Of a DNA stretch of 64,000 bases, positions 10,935-23,500 are shown in pieces. Within the stretch, counting starts at the first letter, position 1, and each line of letters starts with the position of its first letter. The translations under genes were made by a program, and so were the position numbers. Source of the DNA: Lepus europaeus (taxonomy: Eukaryota; Chordata; Mammalia; Lagomorpha; Leporidae); contig NC_084835.1 of NCBI RefSeq assembly GCF_033115175.1, positions 54,746,948-54,810,947 of the forward strand, given 5' to 3'. A model generated the notes under the pieces. That model searched no databases. It had not been told where the DNA came from and saw only the letters and a list, made by a program, of their open reading frames with translations.

Positions 10935-11214
10935 TGAATGAATCTTCCATCCACTGGCTCATTCCCCAGAGGGCCACAACACCCAGGGCTGGGTCAGGCC
11001 AAAGCCAGGAGCCAGGAGCCAGGAACCTCATCTTCCATGAGGTGGCAGGGGACCAAACACTTGGGCCATGTTCTACTGCCTTTGCCAGGCGATTAGCAAG
11101 GAGCTGGATCAGAAGTGGAGCACCTGGGTCACCAAGTATATGGGGTGTGGAACTATATGGGGTGCCATTGCTGCAGGCGATGGCTTCACTTGCTAGGCAA
11201 CAACACCAGCCCCA
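10822..11214 (-). mobile_element. CSINE, antisense, long (GA)n and (GAAT)n tract
   Basis: TSD cagccccttctttt at 10,808-10,821 and 11,215-11,228. The body is about 390 bp, longer than usual because of an expanded GA tract (10,890-10,928) followed by four GAAT units. Confidence 0.93.
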
Positions 11215-12050
11215 CAGCCCCTTCTTTTTCACTTTTTAAGGATGATTTCACAGGGTACAGAACCCTAGGTCAGTGGGATTTTTTCCAACAAACACTAAAC
11301 AGTTCACTTCACACTATTGCTTTCACGGGTTCTGAGGACAGGTCAGATGTCACTTTCCTCTTTGCTCCTCTGTTGGAGTTCTTTTTTTCCCCCAATTTGG
11401 CTTCCTTCAATAGTTTTTCTTTATCTTTGATATGCAGTTTGAATATGATATGCCTTGCTATATTCTTTTTCTTTCTTTCCTTCTGGCATTGCCACTGTGT
11501 GTATGGGACAACACCTTTTGTAGTCCCCCAAAGCTCTGGACTATTCCACATTTTATTCAGTATTTTTTCTCCTTCCTTTTCAGTTGTGGAAGCTCTGCTG
11601 ACACACCCTCAGCCTCAGCAACTCCTCCTCAGCCAAGTCTAAGGTGCCATGCGCCTACAAGTCTTTCCTTATTTCTGTTACAGGGTCTTTTATCTCCAGC
11701 ATATCTTTTTTGTTTGCTCTTAGAATGTGTCACTCTGTTTACATTGCTCGTCTGCTCTTGTGTGTTGTCTGTTTTGTCCATTAAAGCCTTTAGCTTAATA
11801 ATCATTATTTTAGATTACAGTCTGATAATTCCAACATCTCTCCCATATCTGGGTCTGGTTCTGATACTTTCTCTGTCTCTCCAAACTGTGTTTTTCACCT
11901 TTCATTATGCCTTTCAATTTTTGTTATTGAAAGGTGGAGAAGCATTCTGTGATCCTGTGAGTAGAGCTTCAGTCTTTGGGGAGCCAGTGCCCCTGGACGT
12001 GGACTTCACCAGTCCTTCTCAGTGTGTTGTCTCTGTAGAGGTGTCCAGAT

Positions 12051-15000
12051 AGCCCGGGGTGGGGGGTGGGGTGCGGGGACTAGAAGCATGTGCTTCCCTT
12101 TCCTTGGATTGGTTAGGCTCTGATAAAACCCATCAGATTATCTTCTGGCATATCAGGTCTCCTGAAGGCAGAGTTTAGGAAGCACAGAAGCTCTGGTGGA
12201 TTTCAAAATGATTGTTTTTCCTCTCCCCCTGCTGGAGGCCTGAAGAATTAGTCTATCATCAGCTCAAGATGTAGTCAAGCCCTGGAAGGAGAACCCACAA
12301 TAGAGTGGAGGTGCTCTTACAACTGCGTCCTCCTGGAGGGTTTTAACCCTCAAGCTTGTCTGCACTGAAGAGAGTTTAGGTCTCCCTACCTTTGTGCTTG
12401 TTCCCACCAAGGTTCCTGCTCCAGGAAGTTGCCATTCTCATTAGCTGCCTGCCTGTCTCTCCAGTGTCAGGAGTAGCAGGTTCTCTGTAACCTCTGCGTC
12501 CAAGAAGAGTTGTCGATTGTTAACTTTGTTCAGTTTCCTATTTATTGTTAAGATTAAGTGATGACTTCCAAGTTCTGTACATGCCAGATAGGAAACTAAG
12601 AGTACAAATTTAAAATGTAAACCTGATTTTTTTGTAAAATGATTTCATGAACACTTCAATATAACAGCAAAGGCAACAAAGGATAGACAATTTTAAGCCA
12701 CCATTATTTCCTAAATCTTTGTGAAGTTTAAATAATTATTGATTATTTTAAAATATGTGTAACGTGGATCAAAACTAGTGCATATGCATTGAGGGCACAC
12801 AGTGCATTCAGACTTAGTTCTGTGGTTAAAACACTCTGGTGAATGCAGCGGAAGAGGAAAAGCACTCTTCTGGGGAAGAGGCCCACATGACATCATCTAA
12901 CACAAGGTGTCAGACACATCACAGGTGGTCTGCAGCCAGCCAGTCACTCAGCAAACAGCTAGCACATCTGCTGTCAGCACGCATGCCTGAGACCCAGGAA
13001 ACAGAGATGAGTAGAGGTCTTACAGTCTTCTGAGAGGACCACATTGGTAAAAATACAAGTATTCCAATCAGACAAGTATCACTAAGGAGAAGGGAAGCCT
13101 AACCCTGCCTGGCCATCTATAGGTCATGCAGCCTATAACACCTAGTTTCTATTTGTGCCCCAGGAAAATGCTTTTCCGCAGCTCTGTGCTGCTCCCTCCT
13201 GCATGGCTCCTATGTCTGAATGTATGAAGGCTCTTGTTTGTGTTGCTGCTGTTGAACTCAGCTACAAGGTTCAGGGAGGTTCTGAGCATCAGAGCACATG
13301 TGTCAAGTCTACAGAGATGGAGGAGCAAGGCAGCGAACAAGAAGAGGCCCCACCCCAAGGAACTCCGGCCTATTTCAACACATGGTAGTTAGGGACATTG
13401 TTTAGAAAGCCAAGGATAGAGTTACCAGAGAACTAGGAGTATAGGAGAGGGTGGTGGAAACCGTAAGAGAGGAAGGCGGTGTTGAATCTGGCCTTATCTA
13501 AATTTTTTTAATCTTTGTCAACAGAATCTGGAGATGAGCAAAGCTGCCAATATACTGTATGATGATGATAGTTAAGAGAGAATAACATTTCCTAAATTTT
13601 AAAAATGGAAACAAACTACAGGGCACAGCAGGTTAAGCTCTCTGTTGAGGTGCTGGCATTCCACATACACACATACAAATCCCATTTGTCAATAAATGGG
13701 AATAGAAATATATATTACCTGATTTTGAAGTTGCCAACCCAACAAAATTAATCACACAAAAAAACCTTAAGTTAGAAGCCAGGCACAAAATTCCAGAAAG
13801 ATGACCTGGTGTGTGTGATTTAAATTTTTGCTACAGCTTATTATTTTCTAATATACTTTCAGCCAGCATATTTGAAAGTGATATCCATACTCACCTCCCC
13901 TCACATCTCCCCCTAGTCCCTGAAATCTTGTACCTGCTCAGCCTCTTCAGTCAATGTGCATTTGCCAAAAGTCACCACAACAGCCATACTGTGCCCAATC
14001 TAAGTTCCTTGTAGACATCACAGACCTCTTAATCCTCCGTAGCTTTCCACCTTGCATTCCCTGCGCATCTGTTCTATATCCTTTTTGGCTTCCACTAAGT
14101 TCTACCTGGATACTCTCCTTGAGTTTCAGACATTCATCCAGAAACAGATTCAATTTTTATGAGGCATGAAACTTATACAATTCAAGGAGCTCTCTTTATC
14201 AAGGAAATTATTCACATAAAATTAGGTACAAGCTTTTAGAATGTGTCGAAGCTTCACAGTAACTTTGCCTCTGACTCAGGTATTATATTAACACTGGGAA
14301 CTTCCAAACAAATTCTTAACTCTTATCTCACTTGTTCCCCAGACCCACATATCCAGTCGTTTCCCAGGAACTGTGACTTAATCTTCTCAGATGAGGGTTT
14401 ATTATGATCCTGACAATCTTTCTCTTCTCAGCTGTTCCTTTTTCTGCATTATCTACCAAAATGAGTGGGACTGCAAGTCCCCCAGTTGCTGCTGTCTTTA
14501 ATGACATGTGACTCACAAATCCCCAACCCCATGTGCATTGACATGTGACTCTCAAATCCCACATCCCATGTGCAGTCAGTCACCAAGGCCACTTCAGTCC
14601 AATCTTGCTACAACCCTTGAGTCCATGTACTTCACTTATGTGCAGCAGCTTCCACTGGCCAGATTCTCATCAGATTTTACCCAAATCATTACAACAGCCA
14701 CAAAATTGGTCTCTTAGTCATGAGACTTTCCTCTCTTAGATCCTTCTCCACATGCCTTCTAGATTGTATTTCAAAGGCACATAGGATGACATTATTGCAT
14801 GTTTCACAACCGGTGGTTTTAAAGGTGAGGGACTTTATGGAGCCAATGATGTTTCAATCTGATCTACTAACCTAGGCAGCTCCATCTCCTTCTCTCTCCA
14901 GCTTCTACATGGCACAAACCATGGGCTGCTGAATACTGAACACTTAACATCAATTTGTCCCAATGTACTGAAAGCTAATTGGAGATGGATTATCCAAGGG

Positions 15001-15829
15001 CATAACATTAGTTGGAAATGGAAGTAGTTAAGTGACTAATAGGAAAAGCTGGAGTAATTGAAGCCCATTTTGTTAATGCATTAAAAATATTTACTAAGAG
15101 AAACAGATTTCAAACAGAAAATCCCAACAGTTTCTGTGTTAACACTGCTGTGATAGAATGTTGAGTCTGCAATCAACTGAAAGTTTCAGAATCAAGAGAA
15201 ATCACCTGAGACAGAAGAAAATCGTGGAGAAGGCTGGCTCTCGGCTGACTTTTGCCACAGCACTGCCAGCCTGGAGCGTGAGGCCATAAGCCACAAACTG
15301 CTGAGTCGGTCTCGGCACCATGGCACTACCCAGTCTCTGAATTCTGATGATTATTACAAATTGTTTCCAGATTTAATGATTTTAAATGTTCATTGGAAGA
15401 ATGGAGTAGATACACTGTCACAACTTTATTTATTAAACTTATAGCTATTTTCTTCTCTAATGACACAAATTCTCCCAAAATGCATAGTAACAAGAAATGC
15501 CTTTTGTTCTCCTTATAACTGACCATAGGAAAAGTAGTACCCCATTTTCAAACAGATAATATTTCCCCTGAATTCCACTCACCACACAAAAGATGCTGAT
15601 TTCAATGTTCAGTAAAAGTGCCTCAGGCTATTTATACATATTCGCTTATATTTTTAAAAAATGGGAGGTTCCAATATGGTAGAATAATGACAAGATGGTT
15701 TAATTTATGTGGGGTAAAATTAATATTTTAGAAAGGTGAGAGAGTACACTCTCATAATGAAGCTATAGGAGAGCCCTGGTGGGGGAGCCCCCCCCCCAAA
15801 GCAGTGGAATGTTTACTGGTACAGAGAGA
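12051..15829. other. Mostly unrecognised DNA
   Basis: No gene seen. Contents noted: a G-rich patch at 12,056-12,078; a short CSINE-like head fragment at about 13,620-13,665; a 36-37 bp direct tandem duplication at 14,501-14,576; a poly(C) run of 9 at 15,789-15,797. Several open frames of 60-78 codons overlap on both strands without any recognised protein. Confidence 0.5.
14501..14576. repeat. Two-unit tandem duplication, about 37 bp
   Basis: Two adjacent units each begin gacatgtgactc and end catgtgca, with a few differences between them. Looks like a local slippage or duplication event. Confidence 0.8.
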
Positions 15830-16039
15830 GCAATTTGGTGCTTACATCAAGAGTTTAGAAAGGCACCAAATAAATGAACTTTCAAGGCATCTCAAGACTT
15901 AGAAAACCAACAGCAAACCAAATCCAAAACTAGTAGGAGAAAAGAAATAAGTAAAATTAGAGAAGAAATAAATAAAATCAAAACCAATAAAACAATACAA
16001 ATTATCAGCATAACAAAGAGCTGGTTCTTTGAAAAAATA

Positions 16040-16632
16040 AAAAAAAAAAGAAGACCTAAATGAAAGATCTCTGTGAGTGAGATCCCAGTGGAAAGAACAG
16101 GGCCATCAAAGAAGGAGGCACCTTTCTCTGAAGGGAGGAGAGAACTTCCACTTTGACTATGACCCTCTCTGAATAAGATCGAAGTCAGCAAACTCAAAAG
16201 GCTTCCATAGCCTGGGCAACTCATGACTAGAGCCTAGGGAGATTACTGATGCCATAAACAAGACTGTCAATTTGTTAAGTCAACAATAGGAGTCACTGTG
16301 TACTTACTCCTCATGTGGGATCTGTCCTTAATGTGTTGTCCAATGTGAAGTAATGCTATAACTAGTACTGAAACAGTATTTTACACTTTGTGTTTCTGTG
16401 TGGGTGCAAACTGATGCAATCTTTACTTAATATATACTAAATCGATCTTCAGTATATAAAGATAATTGAAAATGAATCTTGATGTGAATGCAATGGGAGA
16501 GGGAGCGGGAGTTGGGAGGGGTGTGAGTGGGAGGGAAGTTATGGGGGAGAAAAAGCCATTGTAATCCATAAACTGTACTTTGGAAATTCATATTTACTAA
16601 ATAAAAGTTAAAAAAAATTAAAAAATAAAAGA
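16040..16632 (+). mobile_element. Younger 5'-truncated L1 3' end nested in old L1
   Basis: Starts at gacctaaatgaaagatctc and ends with taaataaaagtt plus an A-rich tail. The old L1 ORF2 reads gagctggttctttgaaaa on the left and ttggcctaactaacc on the right, which are adjacent in the L1 consensus, so this copy inserted between them. Confidence 0.88.
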
Positions 16633-16807
16633 AGAAGTTTGGTAGAATCCAGCAGTGAAAAAAAAAAAAAAAAACTTTAACACAGCATTGGCCTAACTAA
16701 CCAAAAAAAGGAGTGAGAAAACCCAAGTTAATAAAGTTAGAGATGAAAAAGAAAATATAACAAGACACTACAGAAATAAGAAGCAGCATCAAAAATTACT
16801 ACACAAA

Positions 16808-16912
16808 GGTCCAGTGTTGTGGTATAGGAGGTAAAGCCACCACCTGCAATGCCGGCATTGCATTTGGGCACCAGTTCGAGTCCTGGCTGCCGCATTTCCA
16901 ATCCAGAGCTTT
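16808..16912 (+). mobile_element. CSINE head fragment
   Basis: Only the tRNA-like head and the start of the body are present (ccagtgttgtgg...ccaatccagagc). The tail is missing and L1 ORF2 resumes. Confidence 0.8.
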
Positions 16913-17496
16913 ATGCCAACAAACCATTAAACCAAGAGGAATTGGATAGATCCCTGTACACATGCAGTCTACCTAAATTGAGCCATGAAGACATAGAAAA
17001 CCTAAAAGGACCATAACCAAGACAGAAATTGAATCAGTAGTAAAAAGCCCCCAACAAAAAAAAAAATGATGCTGGGAAAACTGGATTTCCACATGCAGAA
17101 GTTTGAAGAAAAACCTGTACCTTACACCTTACAGTCAGATTCACTCAAAATATATTAAATACTTAAATCTAAGACCCAATACCATCAAATTATTAGAATT
17201 ATTGGGGAAATTCTGCAAGACATTCACGTAGGCTAAGAGTTCTTGGAATAGACCACAGAGGCACAGGATGTCAAAGCCAAAATTGACAAATTAGATTGCA
17301 TCAAATTGAGAAGTATCTGTACTGCCAAAGACACACTCAGCAAAATGAAGAGGCAACCAACAGAATGAGAGAAAATATTTACAAACTATACAACTGATAA
17401 AGAATTAATAACCAGAATATTTCAAGAGACTGAGAAACTCAGCAACAATAAAACAAACTACCGAATTATGCAGACATTTTTCAAAAGAGGAAATCC

Positions 17497-17836
17497 GGCT
17501 GGCGCTGTGGCTCAATAAGCTAATCCTCTGCCTGCAGTGCTGGCACCCTGGGTTCTAGTCCCGGTCGGGGCGCTGGATTCTGTCCCAGTTGCTCCTCTTC
17601 CAGTCCAGTTCTCTGCTGTGGCCCAGGAGGGCAGTGGAGGATGGCCCAAGTCCTTGGGCCCTGCACCCCATGGGAGACCAGGAGAAGCACCTGGCTCCTG
17701 GCTTCAGATCAGCTCGGTGCACCAGCCACAGCGGCCATTGGGGGGTGAACCAACGGAAAAGGAAGGCCTTTCTCTCTGTCTCTCTCTCTCACTGTCCACT
17801 CTGCCTGTCCAAAAAAAAAAAGAAAAAGAAAAAGAA
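17497..17836 (+). mobile_element. CSINE2-type SINE
   Basis: TSD aggaaatcc at 17,488-17,496 and 17,837-17,845. The tail has become an A/G simple repeat (aaaaagaaaaag). Inserted in old L1. Confidence 0.95.
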
Positions 17837-18977
17837 AGGAAATCCAAACAGCAACAGATTCATGAAAAAATGTTCAGGATCACTAGCCATCAGAGAAATG
17901 CAAATCAAAACCACATTGAGGTTTCAACTCACCCCCGTTAGAATGGCTTTCTTAGAGAAATCAACAAACAACAAAGCCGGTGAGGATATGGGGGAAAAGG
18001 TACCTTAATCCACTGTTGATGGGAATGTCAACTGGTAAAGACACTTTGGAAGACAATATGGAGATGCCTCAGAATTCTGAGTACAGACTTACCATATGAC
18101 ACAACCATCCCACTCCTGAGACTTTACCCAAATGAAATGAAATCAGCATATGAAAGAGTTATATGTACCCCCATTTATATTTCATCTCAATTCACAATAG
18201 ATAAACCATGGTATCACCCCAAATGCCATCAAATGAAGACTGGATAAAAAGATTATGAGAAATGTACACAATGGAATACTACTCAGTGGTAAAAAAAAAA
18301 AAAAATCCAGTCATTTGCAACAAAATGGATGAAACTGGAAATCATAATACTTAATTAAATAACCACGTCCTAAAGGGACAAATACCATATGTTCTCCCTG
18401 ACCTGCAATAACAAATAGAGCACCTAATAGCCAATCTGTAGAAGTGAAATTGACACTTTAAGAAGCAATGACTCTGAACAGCCATTATCTTGACTGTTGA
18501 GGAACAGTGTTTTGTTTTTTCTTTTTCATTTTTTTCATACTATCTGTTAAACTCTGTACTCAACATACAGATAATCATATGTGCATAAAGTTCATCAAAA
18601 ATAGGTATTAGTAAAAAATAAAGAGTGGAAATAAGAGAGGGAAGAGGAAGGGGGGATGGGAGGATGGGCACAGTGGAAAGAATAACCATGTTCCCAAAGT
18701 TGTAATTGTGAAATGCATGAAGTTTGTAACTGCAAAACTGTGTAGTTCTTTATACATTCCTACGGACTTATTTCTAAGGGTATATTTTTAAAAACTTGCC
18801 TTGAGACCCCAAACCCCCTTAAGCAGTGTGATAAAAAATAGTATTTTAAGTGTTAAAATGAGCATATGGATAGGATTAAATGATAAAGAGGTCATATAAA
18901 TAGGATTAAGGTTAAAGTGCTCATAGAAATAGTATTAACTGTTTGGTAATAATAATAGAATCAAAAAAGAGTGAATG

Positions 18978-19327
18978 AAGCCGCCGCAACTCACTAGGCT
19001 AATCCTCCACTTTGCGGCGCCGGCACACCGGGTTCTAGTCCCGGTCAGGGTGCCAGATTCTGTCCCAGTTGCCCCCCTTCCAGGCCAGCTCTCTGCTGTG
19101 GCCAGGGAATGCAGTGGAGGATGGCCCACGTGCTTGGGCCCTGCACCCCATGGGAGACCAGGAGAAGCACCTGGCTCCTGCCATTGGATCAGCGTGGTGC
19201 ACCGGTCGCAGCGCTGGCCGCGGCGGCCATTGGAGGGTGAACCAAAGGAAGACCTTTCTCTCTGTCTCTCTCTCTCTCACTGTCCACTCTGCCTGTCAAA
19301 AAAAAAGAAAAGAAAAAAGAAAAAAAT
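18978..19327 (+). mobile_element. CSINE2-type SINE
   Basis: TSD gagtgaatg at 18,969-18,977 and 19,328-19,336. The head is slightly degraded (aagccgccgcaactcac). Inserted in an L1 3'UTR. Confidence 0.93.
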
Positions 19328-19812
19328 GAGTGAATGCTTCAACATGGGAAGCAGTCTATACAGCAGACTCATAGAATGGCAATCGCTTTAAGTAACATTC
19401 TGACCTCAGAATCAGCCCTTAAGGCATTCTGGTCTGGCTGAAAAGCCCATGGAAGAATTTCAGGCATGGAAAGCCAAGACACTGTGGCAAAAAATGTCCT
19501 ACCTGAAGGACCTCTGTGAGTGAGACCCCGGTGGAAAGAAGTGGTCATCAAAGAAGGATGTGCTTTTCTTTGAAAGGAGGAGAGAACATCTGTTTTGCTC
19601 ATGGCCTTGTCTAAATACAGAAGGAGATTTTGGATTCAAAAGCCTTCCATACCTTGACAGCTCATGTCAAGAGCCTTGGGTGATCACTGACGTCATACAT
19701 AAGAGTGTTAATTGTTAAATTAACAACAGAAGTCACTGCACTAACTTCCCATGCAGGACCTCTGTCCTCAAAGAATGAGACTATGAGAGTTAATAGTAAA
19801 ACTTGTTCACAA

Positions 19813-20130
19813 GGCTAATCCTCCTCCTAGCAGTGCCGGCACACTGGGTTCTAGTCCTGATCGGGGCGCCGGATTCTGTCCCGATTGCCCCTCTTCCAGG
19901 CCAGCTCTCTGCTATGGCCCGGGAGTGCAGTGGAGGATGGCCCAAATGCTTGGGTCCTGCACCCCATGGGAGACCAGGGGAAGCACCTGGCTCCTGTCTT
20001 CAGATCAGTGCAGTGCACCAGCCGCAGCACGCCGGCCGCAGCAGCCATTGGAGGGTGAACCAACAGCAAAGGAAGACATTTCTCTCTGTCTCTCTCTCTC
20101 TCACTGTCCACTCTGCCTGTCAAAAAAAAA
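19813..20130 (+). mobile_element. CSINE2-type SINE, 5'-truncated
   Basis: TSD ttgttcacaa at 19,803-19,812 and 20,131-20,140. The first ~18 nt of the head are absent; the copy starts at ggctaatcctcc. Because the TSD abuts the truncation, it was truncated at integration. Confidence 0.93.
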
Positions 20131-20433
20131 TTGTTCACAAAGACTTACTTCATTTTAATGTATTAAGTGAAGGATATTTTTTATATCTCATAAGCAATAG
20201 TTATGTCTAAGTGCTCACAAAAGATTTACCATTCTCGGGTTCTTCTTCAAAGTTAATTAAGCTTCTCAAATAATATATATTAAACCTCATACAGGTTTAC
20301 TTTTATTGAATTAAAAAGTACTTTTCTTTCCTTATTGTAAAAATAATCCTTTTGGTGTTTTATTGCATAATAGGGTAACAATAGTTAAGAATAACACACT
20401 GTATTTTTCTAAATTGCTGGAAGAAAGACTTTT

Positions 20434-20747
20434 TTTGACAGGCAGAGTTAGACAGTGAGAGAGAGAGAGACAGAGAGAGAGAAAGGTCTTCCTTTTTCCA
20501 TTGGTTCATGCCCCAAATGGCCGCAACGTGCCAGCCAAAGCCAGGAACCAGGTGCTTCCTCCTGGTCTCCCATGCGGATGCAGGGCCCAAGGACCTGGGC
20601 CATTTTCCACTGCACTCCCAGGCCACAGCAGAGAGCTGGACTGGAAGAGGAACAACTGGGACAGAATCCAGGGCCCCAACCGGGACTAGAACCTGGGGTG
20701 CCAGCGCCGCAGGTGGTGGATTAGCCTATTGAGCCACGGTGCCAGCC
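20434..20747 (-). mobile_element. CSINE2-type SINE, 15-bp TSD
   Basis: TSD ggaagaaagactttt at 20,419-20,433 and 20,748-20,762. Full-length antisense copy. Confidence 0.97.
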
Positions 20748-20762
20748 GGAAGAAAGACTTTT

Positions 20763-21381
20763 GAATGTTCACACTACAAAGAAATCTTGAATAAATGAAG
20801 TGATGGAAGATGATTATCCTAATTTGATCATTAAAATGTATGCATGTTTCAAAATATTACATTATAACCCATAAATACATACAATCATTATTTGTCAATA
20901 AATACAAAAAATCTAATAAAATTTATATCAGAATTACACTGTATTTTATGTAGCAACCTGAGACTATATCCCATTAAAATTTAGATCATTTTTGCTAGGA
21001 AACACAAAGTTTAAAGGGTAATACATATTCACTTTTTCATTAGGAAAGAGTAATTGTACAACCAAATATTCATGAAAGAGGACAATACTCCAAAAAGTTT
21101 ATAGCCCAAAGTGTGGTCATCATTTGTGAAGTACTATTTACTTCTGCCAATAATCTTTGGAGGAAAACACATATTTAATCAGTTTCATAAAATTTTACTG
21201 GGAACCTCCTAGACTCAATATGCAAATTATCTATAAATGTCACAGCATTCCTGAGAAGAAAGAGGTCTGAAAACTTAGACATAAAGTTGTGTTTTTACTT
21301 GACAGCTTGTGTTTTATCAGCTTGTTCACAAAGACTTGGGGTAAAAAAATGAAGTTTCTTCTAAATTTTACAATGACATAA
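20763..21381. other. AT-rich DNA, nothing recognised
   Basis: No reading frame of interest, no SINE or L1 signature seen. Confidence 0.5.
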
Positions 21382-22347
21382 TTTTTTATTTTTTTCAACT
21401 TTTATTTAATAAATATAAATTTCCAAAGTACAACTTTACAGAGACTTTTCCCCCAATAACATCCCTCCCACCAGCAACTATCCCATCTCCCACTCCCTCT
21501 CCCATCTCATTCATCATGATTCACTTTCAATTATCTTTATATACAGAAGATCAGCTTGGTATATACTAAGTAAAGATTTCAACAGACTGCACCCACAAAG
21601 ACATACAAAATATAGAGTACTGTTTGGGTAGTTGTTTTACTGTTAATTCGCATAGTACAACACATTAAGGACAGAGGTTCTACATGGGGAGCAGGTGCAC
21701 AGTGACTCCCGTTGTTAATTTAACAATTGACACTCTTATTTATGACATCAGTAATCACCTAGGGTCTTGTCATGAGCTGCCAAGGCTATAGAAGCCTCTT
21801 GAGTTCACCAACTTCAATCTTATTTAGACAAGGCCATAATCAAAGTGGAAATTCTCTCCTCCCTTCAAGAAAGGTACCACCTTCTTTGATGACCTGTTCT
21901 TTCCACTGGGATCTCAATCACAGAGATCTTTCATTTAGATTATTTTTTTTTTTTGCCACAGTGTCTTGGCTTTCCATGCCTGAAATACTCTCATGGGGCT
22001 GATTCTGAAGGCCAGAGTGCTGTTTAGGACATCTGCCATTCTATGAGTCTGCTGTGTATCCTGCTTCCCATGTAGGATCATTCTCTCCTTTTTAATTCTA
22101 TTAATTATTATTTGCAGACAGTGGTCTTATTTATGGGATGCCTTTGACTTAATCCTATTTTTTGATCAATTTGAACTTAAACTGATCACTTTAACACTTT
22201 AACACCTTGATGGGATTGAATTGGAATCCCCTGGTACATTTCTAGCTCTACCATTAGGGTTAAGTCCAAGTGAGCATATGCCAAACTGTACATCTCTTTC
22301 CTCTCTTATTCCCACTCTTATATTTAACAGGGATCACTTTATCTGGA
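21382..22347 (-). mobile_element. Twin-primed L1, 3' part (antisense)
   Basis: Poly(T) then the reverse complement of the rabbit L1 3'UTR, in order, up to the segment read as atatttaacagggatcactt. The immediately upstream portion of the same L1 follows in the opposite orientation (22,348-22,690). Confidence 0.92.
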
Positions 22348-22690
22348 AAACATCACGCTGAGTGAAATAAGCCAGTCCCAAAGGGACAAATATCATATGT
22401 TCTCACTGATCGGTGACAACTAACTAAGCACCTAAAAGGAAACCTGTTGAAGTGAAATGGACACTATGAGAAACAATGTCTTGATCAGGCCTTGTCCTGA
22501 CTGTCCAGGAACAACTTACTATTTTATTCCTTTTAGTATTTTTTTGTTCTACTTAACACCATTGGCTAAACTCTTTAATTAACACACAATTAATCTTAGT
22601 CATAATTTTTTATTTTACAAGCATAAGATTAACTCCCTACTAACTAAGTAATTCATCAAAAAGGGGGGAAAATTGTCCTACCACAGCAGA
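22348..22690 (+). mobile_element. Twin-primed L1, inverted 5' part (sense)
   Basis: Starts at tatctggaaaacatcacg, the C-terminal end of ORF2, and runs into the proximal 3'UTR (ggacactatgagaaacaatg). This is the consensus segment just 5' of the one at 21,382-22,347, but inverted. Confidence 0.88.
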
Positions 22691-23106
22691 GACAAAGGCT
22701 GTAAACAATAATCAATTCTCCAAATTTTAATTTCACTACTATACATAACAATTTTTATACTTAATTGGATGCCACAGATAAGGAAAAATGTATGGTATTT
22801 GTGTTTTAGGAACTAGTTTATTTCACTAGGTATAATGATTACCAGTTGTATGTATTTTGTACGTATATACCACATTTTCTTTATCCAGTCATCGGTTGAA
22901 GGGCATCTGGGTTGATTTGGTATCTTAGCTGTTGTGAATTGAGCTGCAATAAACATAGGGGTACAGATAACTCTTATGCTGATTTCATTTCTTCTTGGTA
23001 ACTATCCAGAAGTGGGATGGATAGGTCATATGGTAAATCTATTTTTACCTTTCTGAAAAATCTCCATATTGTCTTCCACAATGGCTGTACTAGTTTGCAT
23101 TCCTGG
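22690..23106 (-). mobile_element. Old L1 3' region, antisense
   Basis: Phrases such as gagctgcaataaacatagg and cttccacaatggctgtac are the reverse complement of the L1 ORF2 C-terminal region. It ends at cattcctggg. Confidence 0.8.
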
Positions 23107-23129
23107 GACCGGCGCTGTGGATACACTGA

Positions 23130-23500
23130 AGAACCAGATAGATCAGGTGTGGAGTTTCCAGATCCTCTTGAGGTGCCACTCTGCATGCACTTCAGGTGCT
23201 CAGCTACACAGAGGCCCCCAAAGTCAGCCCTTCCGAGCTTTCATGAGGCTTCATTCAACAGGCCTGTTTCATGACATCATTGGCCATTGGTGACTAACCA
23301 TTAGCCCCTCTTCTCTCTTCCCTCCACACTTCCCAGGGAAGAAGATACTAAGCATGAAAGTAGACTCAGCAAAGTTTACTCGCAGTCTGACTCCATGGGG
23401 ATGAACAGAGAAGGACCAGAAACAAGCAGATACCATTTGGAGCTCTGGAGCACCACCTGCTACATCCCCTGTCAATTGGTCATTGGCCAAGGGTTGCCCC
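23130..23500 (+). mobile_element. Ancient interspersed repeat, copy 1 (class unassigned)
   Basis: Diverged relative of 48,450-48,680 in the same orientation: both contain a catcattggccattggtga-like block preceded by a gctacacag...cccc block and followed by a ctcttct/ctctcct tract. It looks like an old LTR, but I cannot name it. Confidence 0.5.

Larger units (their letters stand above)
8340..12050 (-). mobile_element. Old L1, ORF2 to 5' region, antisense, continuing from 3,903
   Basis: Segments 8,340-8,539, 8,907-9,801, 10,511-10,654 and 11,229-12,050 carry antisense L1 ORF2 and, from about 11,230, the region between ORF1 and ORF2 found in old L1M-type elements. In the latter, the reverse complement around 11,230-11,450 reads as a lysine-rich frame ending near a tctgtaccctgtgaaatc block. 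Four CSINE insertions and one CSINE fragment interrupt it. The long open frames here (for example 11,432-12,052 on the plus strand) are on the noncoding strand of the L1. Confidence 0.75.
15830..19802 (+). mobile_element. Old L1, ORF2 to 3'UTR, sense
   Basis: Begins with an L1 ORF2 segment (tctcaagacttagaaaacc near 15,890) and runs through ORF2 (16,690-17,490, 17,846-18,400) into a rabbit-type 3'UTR (18,480-19,802, e.g. gcatggaaagccaagacac at 19,460). The reading frame is heavily broken. It is interrupted by a younger L1 (16,040-16,632), a CSINE fragment (16,808-16,912) and CSINE2 copies at 17,497 and 18,978; a third CSINE2 sits at its end. Pieces between 16,912 and 17,060 jump within the consensus, so an internal deletion is likely. 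Confidence 0.85.

Noticed and set aside
11432..12052. 206-codon plus-strand open frame
   Set aside because: It lies on the noncoding strand of an old L1 and is T-rich and hydrophobic by composition; no homologue recognised.
14501..14576. Repeat pair considered as a CRISPR-like or iteron array
   Set aside because: Only two adjacent units, no spacers, in mammalian DNA; a simple tandem duplication.
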